Notes under the pieces: generated by a model | The model's input: the letters and a program-made list of their open reading frames with translations, nothing else | Database searches by the model: none | What the model was told of the DNA's origin: nothing | Assembly (NCBI GenBank): GCA_910589135.1 | Contig: CAJUSL010000011.1 | Location: forward strand, 1 to 12,389 | Direction of reading: 5' to 3' | Length of the DNA stretch: 12,389 bases | Origin: an uncultured Eggerthellaceae bacterium | Lineage (GTDB): Bacteria > Actinomycetota > Coriobacteriia > Coriobacteriales > Eggerthellaceae | Position numbers and translations under genes: made by a program | In this document: positions 1 through 5,501 of the stretch, piece after piece | How positions within the stretch are numbered: position 1 is the stretch's first letter | Layout of the letters: each line of letters starts with the position of its first letter

Positions 1-52
1 GGCAGCGCTCCTCAAGGGCGAGGCCGTCGAGGAAGAGGGCGGCGACAAGTAG
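1..52 (+). CDS. rplK: C-terminal end of a truncated gene, probably ribosomal protein L11
   Basis: An open frame enters at the left edge (first full codon at base 2) and ends at TAG 50-52. Only 16 residues are visible, an acidic tail AALLKGEAVEEEGGDK. No domain can be recognised in so short a piece. The assignment to L11 rests on synteny: rplK directly precedes rplA on the same strand in most bacteria. The acidic tail is not a hallmark of L11, whose usual end is close to a TARSMG-type motif, so either this L11 carries a short extension or the gene is something else. The 124-bp gap to rplA is longer than is typical for this pair. Confidence 0.45.
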   Translation, partial: AALLKGEAVEEEGGDK

Positions 53-135
53 CCGCTCAAGCGCGCCTGCGTGCGCGCGTCTGTGTTGGTTGCATCCGGT
101 GCGCCTGCGGGCGTCCGGCGGCAATAGAAGTGGAA

Positions 136-150
136 GAATCAGCCTGATTC
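136..150. repeat. Perfect 15-nt palindrome in the leader of rplA
   Basis: GAATCAG (136-142), a single C (143), and CTGATTC (144-150) form a perfect inverted repeat 12 bases before the rplA Shine-Dalgarno. As RNA it would form a small hairpin (GAATC/GATTC stem with a five-base loop), and as DNA it is an operator-like dyad. Nothing T-rich follows, so it is not an intrinsic terminator. Its role is unknown. Confidence 0.45.
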
Positions 151-176
151 GCCATCACCACGAAAGGAAGAGGAAT

Positions 177-893
177 ATGGCAAAGCATGGCAAGAAGTAC
201 CGCGCGGCGGAAGAACTGGTCCCGGAGGGGGCGGTTTCTCCTATCGCTGCGATGAAGGCCCTCAAGGGCATGGACACCGCCACCTTCGACGAGACCGTCA
301 CCGGCGACTTCCGTCTGGGCATCGACACCCGTCAGGCGGACCAGCAGCTGCGTGGCACCGTCAGCCTGCCCAACGGCTCCGGCCAGGTCGTCCGCGTCGC
401 CGTCTTCGCCGAGGGCGAGGCAGCCAAGGCCGCCGAGGAGGCCGGCGCCGACATCGTTGGCACCGACGAGCTGACCGAGCAGATCAACCGCGGCGAGTTC
501 AACTTCGACGCCGCCGTCGCTACGCCCGACCAGATGGGCAAGGTCGGCCGCCTGGGCAAGGTTCTCGGCCCCCGCGGCCTCATGCCCAACCCGAAGCTCG
601 GCACCGTCACCAACGACGTCGCCAAGGCCATTACCGAGCTGAAGGGCGGCCGCGTCGAGTACCGCGCCGACCGCTTCGGCATCTGCCACGTGACGCTCGG
701 CAAGAAGAGCTTCACCCCCGAGGCGCTCGCCGAGAACTATGGCGCCGTCTACGACGAGATCCTTCGCATGAAGCCCGCTTCTTCGAAGGGCAAGTACGTC
801 AAGTCGATCACCGTCTCCGCCACGATGAGCCCGGGTGTCGAGGTCGATCCGGCCGTTCAGCGCGCATACGCCTCCGAGGTTGCCGAAGACTAG
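177..893 (+). CDS. rplA: 50S ribosomal protein L1
   Basis: L1 binds 23S rRNA at the mobile L1 stalk next to the E site and helps release deacylated tRNA. In many bacteria it also represses its own operon by binding the mRNA. The protein is 238 residues, the normal length for bacterial L1. The diagnostic segment GKVLGPRGLMPNPK lies at residues 127-140 and is followed by LGTVTNDVAKAI. The N-terminal MAKHGKKYR and the C-terminal KGKYVKSITVSATMSPG block are also typical. I chose ATG 177 because an AGGAAGAGGA ribosome binding site (165-174) sits just upstream; the reading frame stays open back to 90, but that extension is not L1-like. A strong terminator follows the stop, so rplJ and rplL, which often come next, are not co-transcribed here. 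Confidence 0.98.
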   Translation: MAKHGKKYRAAEELVPEGAVSPIAAMKALKGMDTATFDETVTGDFRLGIDTRQADQQLRGTVSLPNGSGQVVRVAVFAEGEAAKAAEEAGADIVGTDELTEQINRGEFNFDAAVATPDQMGKVGRLGKVLGPRGLMPNPKLGTVTNDVAKAITELKGGRVEYRADRFGICHVTLGKKSFTPEALAENYGAVYDEILRMKPASSKGKYVKSITVSATMSPGVEVDPAVQRAYASEVAED

Positions 894-916
894 CAGCAGT
901 CGAATCATTCGATATG

Positions 917-944
917 AAAGCCGCCCATCCCGGGCGGCTTTTTT
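917..944 (+). terminator. Intrinsic terminator of the rplA transcript
   Basis: The stem AAAGCCGCCC (917-926) pairs with GGGCGGCTTT (932-941) around the loop ATCCC, and the T tract continues to 944. It begins 23 bases after the rplA stop. Read on the other strand it has only a three-T tail, so it would be a poor terminator for nadK, which is transcribed toward it. Confidence 0.95.
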
Positions 945-950
945 GTTGTC

Positions 951-1023
951 GCGTGCAATTAGGAACGTCCTAATCGCATCGTAGCGTGCAGTTTGGAACG
1001 TCCTAATTGCACTAATCGCACGC
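951..1023. repeat. Tandem nested inverted-repeat element between convergent genes
   Basis: Two imperfect copies spaced 33 bp apart (951-978 and 984-1012) each start GCGTGCA and share the core GGAACGTCCTAAT. Each copy is a hairpin: ATTAGGA (958-964) pairs with TCCTAAT (968-974) in copy 1, and GTGCAGTTTGGA (986-997) pairs with TCCTAATTGCAC (1001-1012) in copy 2 with one G-U pair and one mismatch. The left arm of copy 1, GTGCAATTAGGA (953-964), is also a perfect complement of the right arm of copy 2 (1001-1012). A third arm, TAATCGCACGC (1013-1023), complements 951-961 with one mismatch. There is no U tract, so it is not a normal terminator. It lies just beyond the rplA terminator and downstream of nadK. 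It could be a dispersed extragenic palindromic repeat or an mRNA 3'-end stabiliser for nadK; both are inferences. Confidence 0.8.
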
Positions 1024-1101
1024 TGATTGCATGGGCTGTTTTCGGGGGATGTGGCGGCTGCCGGACCGGTTGCATGGGCCTGCGCCCTCCGATTGCGTGC
1101 G

Positions 1102-1968
1102 TCAGCTCTTGAAGAACGTCGAAGCGGCGTAGCCGTAGAAGTGGTTGCGGTCGGCGTAGAGCAGCGTCGTCGGGCATTCGCCCCGGCGCACGAACACGCG
1201 CTTGACCGGAGAATCGAACGCGAGGGCGTCGCCGTCGGTGAAAAGAGTCGCTTCGCGGCCGTCGCGCGTCTTGGAAAGGTCCACGCACACTACGTCGTTC
1301 GGCGCCGTCAGCACGGCTCGGGCCGTCAGGGTGTGCGGGGCCAGGGGCTGAATGATAAGGCCGCCGTAGGAGGGGTTGACGATGGGGCCGCCGGCGGCAA
1401 GTGCGTAAGCGGTCGAGCCCGTCGCCGTCGCCACGATGACGCCATCGCCCGACACGTCCGACATGTGCACGTCCGAGACATCCAGGGAGTACACGATGGT
1501 GCGGCCCGTCGCTCCGCGCGTGACGGCCACCTCGTTCAGGGCGAAGAAGCCTTCGTGCACGGTCGTGCCGCCCGCGGCGTCTTCCTCGCATTCGACCGCG
1601 ATGTCCAGATTGGTGCGCTTGTCTTCGATGAGCTCGCCGGCAAATGCATGCGCCACCAGGTCGAGCACGCCGTTCTCGCCGGCATTGGCAAGGAAGCCCA
1701 GGTTGCCGAAGTTCACGCCGAGGATGGGCGTCGATTGGCCGGCAAGGAAGCGGGCGCACCGCAGAATGGTGCCGTCTCCTCCCAGCACGACGGCCAAATC
1801 GGCGCGCACGCCTTCGAGCCCCCGGTCTTCGCGCGTGACGCCCGAAAACAGCTCGCCCGAGTCGACGAAGCTGCAGTCGATGGCCTGGGATTCGAGATAG
1901 GCCGCAAGCAGGTACGACGACTCCATCGCCTTCGGGTTGGTGTTGTTGCGCACGACGAGGACGAACAT
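1102..1968 (-). CDS. nadK: NAD kinase
   Basis: This cytoplasmic enzyme phosphorylates NAD to NADP using ATP or polyphosphate. The 288-residue protein has the family signatures in order: GGDGT at residues 63-67 (the diacylglycerol-kinase-like nucleotide loop), VNFGNLGFL at 85-93, the NE pair at 145-146 that contacts NAD ribose, TATGSTAYALAAGGP at 181-195, and a C-terminal DGD segment near 245. I chose ATG 1966-1968 because AGAAGG precedes it at good spacing. An in-frame TTG at 2005-2007 would lie upstream of the predicted transcription start and is less likely. The gene stands alone, not next to recN or a TlyA-type gene as in many Gram-positives. It converges with rplA and diverges from murJ. 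Confidence 0.96.
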   Translation of the reverse strand: MFVLVVRNNTNPKAMESSYLLAAYLESQAIDCSFVDSGELFSGVTREDRGLEGVRADLAVVLGGDGTILRCARFLAGQSTPILGVNFGNLGFLANAGENGVLDLVAHAFAGELIEDKRTNLDIAVECEEDAAGGTTVHEGFFALNEVAVTRGATGRTIVYSLDVSDVHMSDVSGDGVIVATATGSTAYALAAGGPIVNPSYGGLIIQPLAPHTLTARAVLTAPNDVVCVDLSKTRDGREATLFTDGDALAFDSPVKRVFVRRGECPTTLLYADRNHFYGYAASTFFKS

Positions 1969-1996
1969 GGCGACCTTCTCTCTTCGAACGCCTGTA

Positions 1997-2025
1997 ATTA
2001 TAGCCAACTAACGCTACACTGTTCA
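1997..2025 (-). promoter_or_regulatory. Promoter of nadK
   Basis: On the minus strand TGAACA (2020-2025) is followed after 17 bp by a perfect TATAAT (1997-2002). This predicts transcription starting near 1990, giving a leader of about 20 nt before the ATG at 1968. The -35 matches the sigma-70 consensus at 4 of 6 positions. It overlaps the candidate -10 of murJ on the other strand. Confidence 0.7.
2015..2020 (+). promoter_or_regulatory. Candidate -10 of murJ giving an almost leaderless mRNA
   Basis: TACACT (2015-2020) fits a TANNNT actinobacterial -10. The predicted start is near 2027, only three bases before the murJ ATG at 2030. No Shine-Dalgarno sequence is visible upstream of that ATG, which supports leaderless or near-leaderless translation. 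No good -35 is visible. The box shares one base (2020) with the -35 of the divergent nadK promoter. Confidence 0.45.
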
Positions 2026-2029
2026 TATC

Positions 2030-3703
2030 ATGAAGCACGCTGCAGAACCCATCCCAGAGGGCACCGAAACGGCCGAGGCGCCATTGCAGGGCTTCGACGA
2101 CGCTTCCGTCGGAGGCTCGGCCGCCTTGATCAGCGCCTGTACCGTCATCTCCAGGATCACGGGGTTCCTGCGCACCTGGTCGATGGCATACGCCCTTGGC
2201 GCCACCTTCCTGTCCAGTTCGTACCAGATTGCGAACAACCTTCCCAGCATGCTCTACGAGCTGGTCATGGGCGGCATGCTGACCACGGCGTTTCTTCCGG
2301 TGTACCTGTCGCTGAAGAAGCGGCTCGGCAAGGATGCGAGCTCCGAATACGCGTCGAACCTGCTCACGCTGGTCGTGCTCGCGCTGGGAATCCTTGCGGC
2401 GCTGTGCATGGCGTTCCCTGCGCAGGTGGTATACACGCAGTCCTTCTACTCGGACCAGTCGGTCATGGGCACCGCCACCCTGTTCTTCCAGTTCTTCGCC
2501 ATCCAGATAGTGTTCTACGGGGCGTCCTCGATCATATCCGGGCTGCTCAACGCCAACCGCGACTACATCTGGGGCGCCATCGCGCCCGTGTTCAACAACG
2601 TGATCGTCATCGCGGCGTTCGTCGTCTACGCCATCGTCGCGCCAAGCAACCCCGAGGCGGCCGTCTACATCATCGCCATCGGAAGCCCGCTGGGCGTTTT
2701 CGTGCAGATGGTGCTGCAGATTCCCGGGCTGAAGCGCTGCGGCATCAGACTGCGCCCGCGGCTCGACCTGAAGGACCCGGCGCTCAGGGAGACCGCCAGC
2801 ATCGGTCTGCCGGCCCTTTTCGTTACGGTATGCGGCTTCGTCACCGTGTCCGTGGGCAACGCGGCCTCCTACAGCTTCGCGGACAACGGCCCCTCGGTGC
2901 TGGCGTACTCGCGGCTTTGGTACACGTTCCCGTATTCGATGCTCGCCATTCCCGTGTCCACGGCCATGTTCACCGAGCTGTCCAGCATGCAGGCTGAATA
3001 CGACACGAGGGGAGTGGTGCGCGGCATCGTCAGCGGCACCAACCAGATCTTCTTCCTGATGATTCCCTTCGCCGTGTACCTGGCGGTGTACGCACAGCCG
3101 CTCGTCACCCTGTACCACATCGGCGCCTTCGATGCGCAAGGCATCTCGCAGATTGCGACGTATCTTGCAGTGATGGCGGCGTCGCTGCCCTTCTACGGGG
3201 TGAACAGCTACCTGCTGATGGTGTTCTCCAGCATCCGCAAGATGATCGCCATTTCGGCCATCACCCTGGTGGCCTCGCTTGCCCAGGTCGCCGTCATCAT
3301 GGGGTCCGTCTGGCTGAAGGGCTTGGGGTATCCTGTCACGATGGAATGGATCGCCGTGGGCTCGATCGCCGCCTACGTCATCGGCGACGTGCTTGCGCTC
3401 GCGTTCCTCGCCTGGCGCTACTCGCGATGCGACTTCGACGGAAAGTCAATCCTCGTGAGCTGTCTGCGCGGCTTGCTTCTCGGACTTGCCGGCGGTGCGG
3501 CCGGCGGGGCGCTGTTCTGGGCGCTTGAGACGTTCGTGGCCCCCGTGGGAGGGTCGCTTCCCATCGCTCTTGCCTACATCGCCGTCTGCGGTTGCGCGAG
3601 CCTGTTCGTCACGTTCGCGCCTGCGGTGAAGATGCGCCTTCCCGAGGCGTCGTTCGTCACCGCGCTTTGGGGCAAGCTCGCGCGCAGGCTCAAGCGCCGA
3701 TGA
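2030..3703 (+). CDS. murJ: Lipid II flippase MurJ (MviN family)
   Basis: MurJ is a polytopic inner-membrane protein of the MOP superfamily that moves the peptidoglycan precursor lipid II across the membrane. This protein has 557 residues, in the usual 510-560 range, and alternating hydrophobic stretches consistent with about 14 membrane spans. Residues 1-28 form a polar cytoplasmic tail. The family motif SRITGFLR lies at 41-48, with the basic residues R42 and R48, followed by a conserved ANNLPSMLYELVMGGMLTTAFLP-type region around 68-90. The C-terminus is basic (RRLKRR). ATG 2030 is the first start in frame and has no ribosome binding site, so translation is probably leaderless. The gene diverges from nadK and converges on the DUF1846 gene. 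No frameshift or missing segment is seen. Confidence 0.95.
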   Translation: MKHAAEPIPEGTETAEAPLQGFDDASVGGSAALISACTVISRITGFLRTWSMAYALGATFLSSSYQIANNLPSMLYELVMGGMLTTAFLPVYLSLKKRLGKDASSEYASNLLTLVVLALGILAALCMAFPAQVVYTQSFYSDQSVMGTATLFFQFFAIQIVFYGASSIISGLLNANRDYIWGAIAPVFNNVIVIAAFVVYAIVAPSNPEAAVYIIAIGSPLGVFVQMVLQIPGLKRCGIRLRPRLDLKDPALRETASIGLPALFVTVCGFVTVSVGNAASYSFADNGPSVLAYSRLWYTFPYSMLAIPVSTAMFTELSSMQAEYDTRGVVRGIVSGTNQIFFLMIPFAVYLAVYAQPLVTLYHIGAFDAQGISQIATYLAVMAASLPFYGVNSYLLMVFSSIRKMIAISAITLVASLAQVAVIMGSVWLKGLGYPVTMEWIAVGSIAAYVIGDVLALAFLAWRYSRCDFDGKSILVSCLRGLLLGLAGGAAGGALFWALETFVAPVGGSLPIALAYIAVCGCASLFVTFAPAVKMRLPEASFVTALWGKLARRLKRR

Positions 3704-3887
3704 GGCTTCCGCATTCCGACGGTGTGAGGTCTTCCGAGGTCGAAGGGCCTTGCGTGGAGAACGCCTTCGGCATCCGCATTCCTGCGCGGTGACTCGATAG
3801 AGGCGTCGTCGCCGGCCGGGCGGTGATTCTTATGGCGGTTTCGGCTGCGTCGACGTCGGCCGACATGGCGCGGCCGCCTTCGCCTTT

Positions 3888-5351
3888 CTACTTGTGATAG
3901 TAACGGTGCTGTTCGTAGACCGGCTCGCAGCAGACGTTGATGCCCAGCGTCTTGTACAGCCGCTCGTCCTTCGACGACAGGATGACGGAGAAGTACGCGT
4001 CGCAGCCGCGCAGCTTGTCGGCGTTGTCGATGAGGCGCTCCGCCAGCGGGTTGCTGACCGAGCTGACCGAAAGCGCCAGCAGCGTTTCGTCGGAGTGCAG
4101 GCGCGGGTTCGAGTTGTGCAGGTGCTCGGTCTTCAGGTGGCAGATGGGCTCGATGACGTTGTCGGATATCACGTCCACGTCGTCGGCGACGCCTGAGACG
4201 CCCTTGAGCGCGTTCATCAGCAGCGCCGAGGCCGCGCCGAGCAGGTTTCCCGTCTTGCCGGTCACCACCGTGCCGTCGGGCAGCACCATGGCTCCTGCGG
4301 GGCGCCCTGTCATCTCGGCCTTCAGCAGCGCGGCGGACCGCGCAGGGGAGAGGTTGGCGTTGATGCCCGCCTGGTTCATCAGCAGCTCGATCTTCTTCGC
4401 CTCGCCGTCGTCGCCCCCGTTGCGCTTCGCCTCGACGGCGGCCGCGAAGTAGCGGCGCACGATCTCGTTGTTGGCCGCCTCGCGGCACGCCTCGTCGTCG
4501 GAGATGCCGAAGCCTGCCATGTTGACGCCCATGTCGGTGGGGCTGGCGTAGGGGCTCGACCCCGAGATGCGCTGCATCATGGACCGCAGCACCGGGAAGA
4601 TCTCGACGTCGCGGTTGTAGTTGACGGTGGTCTCGCCGTAGGCCTCAATGTTGTCGTCGTCAAGGTCGGCCGTGGCCGCCTCGTAGGCGATGTTGACCGG
4701 GTGCGTCAGCGGAAGGTTCCACACCGGGAAGGTCTCGTACTTCGCATACCCTGCCACGACCCCCCTCTTGTGCTCGTGGTATATCTGCGACAGGCACGTG
4801 GCCATCTTGCCCGAGCCGGGGCCGGGCGCGGTCACCACCACGAGCGGGCGCGTCGTCTCGATGAACTCGTTCTTGCCGAAGCCCTCGTCGCTGGCGATGT
4901 GCTCGATGTCGTAGGGGTATCCCGCGATAGGGTAGTGCAGGTAGCTGGTGATGCCCATGTCGGTGATGCGCTTGCGGTAGGCGTCGGCCGCCGGCTGGTT
5001 CTTGTACTGCGTGATGACCACGCCGCCGACCTTGAAGCCCATGAAGCGGAAGATGTCCATCAGGCGCAGCACGTCCTCCTCGTAGGTGATGCCGATGTCG
5101 CTGCGCATGCGCGACGCCTCGATGTCGCCCGCCTTGATCGCGATGACGATCTCGACGTCGTCGGCCATGCTCTGCAGCATGCGGATCTTCGTGTCGGGCT
5201 CGAACCCGGGCAGCACCCTGGCCGCATGGTAGTCGTCGAACAGCTTCCCGCCGAACTCCAGGTACAGCTTCCCGTCGAACATCCCGATGCGCTCGCGGAT
5301 GCGGTCGGCCTGCATCTCGATGTACTTCTCGTTGTCGAAACCGATCTTCAT
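3888..5351 (-). CDS. DUF1846 (UPF0371) family protein of unknown function
   Basis: I recognise the conserved 490-500-residue DUF1846/UPF0371 family, which has no established biochemical role that I can cite. This member is a full-length 487 residues. It starts MKIGFDNEKYIEMQADRIRERI and has LYLEFGGKLFDD at 29-40, then DDVEIVIAIKAGDIE at 64-78. A glycine-rich loop APGPGSGKMATCLSQIY lies at 175-191 and resembles a Walker A P-loop but has Met instead of Ser/Thr after the Lys. The C-terminal half is rich in Asn, Ala and Leu helices and has ICHLKTEHLHNSNPRLHSDE at 403-422. No signal peptide or membrane span is visible, so it is probably cytoplasmic. AAAGGA precedes ATG 5349-5351 at good spacing. 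The gene diverges from pyrG. A nucleotide-dependent enzyme is a reasonable guess, no more. Confidence 0.9.
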   Translation of the reverse strand: MKIGFDNEKYIEMQADRIRERIGMFDGKLYLEFGGKLFDDYHAARVLPGFEPDTKIRMLQSMADDVEIVIAIKAGDIEASRMRSDIGITYEEDVLRLMDIFRFMGFKVGGVVITQYKNQPAADAYRKRITDMGITSYLHYPIAGYPYDIEHIASDEGFGKNEFIETTRPLVVVTAPGPGSGKMATCLSQIYHEHKRGVVAGYAKYETFPVWNLPLTHPVNIAYEAATADLDDDNIEAYGETTVNYNRDVEIFPVLRSMMQRISGSSPYASPTDMGVNMAGFGISDDEACREAANNEIVRRYFAAAVEAKRNGGDDGEAKKIELLMNQAGINANLSPARSAALLKAEMTGRPAGAMVLPDGTVVTGKTGNLLGAASALLMNALKGVSGVADDVDVISDNVIEPICHLKTEHLHNSNPRLHSDETLLALSVSSVSNPLAERLIDNADKLRGCDAYFSVILSSKDERLYKTLGINVCCEPVYEQHRYYHK

Positions 5352-5393
5352 GGGATTCCTTTCGAGACGGGTCGGGAGCCTTCGGTGCCATCA

Positions 5394-5402
5394 ATGTTAC
5401 CA
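5394..5402 (-). promoter_or_regulatory. Candidate extended -10 of the DUF1846 gene
   Basis: On the minus strand TGGTAACAT reads as a TGn extended -10 followed by TAACAT (4 of 6 to TATAAT). It predicts transcription near 5387 and a leader of about 36 nt. No matching -35 is seen, which is acceptable for an extended -10 but lowers certainty. Confidence 0.4.
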
Positions 5403-5412
5403 GTTTGTAAAA

Positions 5413-5440
5413 GCGATTCGGCAGCGCTTCGCCAAATCGC
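5413..5440. promoter_or_regulatory. Imperfect 28-bp dyad between DUF1846 and pyrG
   Basis: GCGATT (5413-5418) with GGC (5420-5422) is mirrored by GCC (5431-5433) with AATCGC (5435-5440), around an 8-base centre. The symmetric arms give nine complementary pairs with one symmetric mismatch. The dyad ends ten bases before the pyrG -10, so it covers the pyrG -35 region, and it lies just upstream of the DUF1846 -10. That position is suited to a shared operator. No matching regulator can be named from the sequence. Confidence 0.4.
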
Positions 5441-5449
5441 GGCGCGCCG

Positions 5450-5455
5450 TAGAAT
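5450..5455 (+). promoter_or_regulatory. Candidate -10 of pyrG
   Basis: TAGAAT (5450-5455) matches the sigma-70 -10 at 5 of 6 bases and predicts transcription starting within C5461-C5462-C5463-G5464. The only -35-like element is TTCGCC (5428-5433), with a 16-bp spacer and 3 of 6 matches. A rival -10, TATGTT (5483-5488), would put the start near 5495 and remove the leader hairpin. Confidence 0.45.
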
Positions 5456-5460
5456 GGAGT

Positions 5461-5492
5461 CCCGTAAGCATTCGCGCTGACTATGTTACGGG
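5461..5492 (+). promoter_or_regulatory. pyrG 5'-leader hairpin sequestering the ribosome binding site
   Basis: CCCGTAA (5461-5467) pairs perfectly with TTACGGG (5486-5492). The helix continues with CAT (5469-5471) and ATG (5483-5485) after one bulged G. The 3' arm includes the first three G of the Shine-Dalgarno-like GGGGTGG (5490-5496), which stands five bases before the pyrG ATG. The 5' arm coincides with the predicted transcript 5' end, so the exact start base would decide whether the three closing C:G pairs form. Confidence 0.5.
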
Positions 5493-5501
5493 GTGGTTCG
5501 C

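Noticed and set aside
1027..1079. Direct repeat TTGCATGGGC (1027-1036 and 1070-1079) downstream of nadK
   Set aside because: Only ten bases, with no further similarity around the copies; too weak to call an element.
1027..2997. Plus-strand open frame of 656 codons antisense to nadK and overlapping murJ in another frame
   Set aside because: Low-complexity Arg/Ala/His composition with no domain; it conflicts with two well-supported genes.
959..3139. Minus-strand open frame of 726 codons across the nadK and murJ region
   Set aside because: It is extremely Arg/His/Gly-rich, has no recognisable motif, lies in the wrong frame over nadK and antisense to murJ, and both of those have clear family signatures. 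Long shadow frames are expected at this GC.
3704..3887. murJ-DUF1846 convergent gap: 10-bp direct repeat TCCGCATTCC (3708-3717, 3773-3782) and a short plus-strand frame near 3834-3899
   Set aside because: The repeat is short and may be chance. The 21-residue frame has no ribosome binding site and overlaps the end of DUF1846. No hairpin followed by a T tract was found on either strand.
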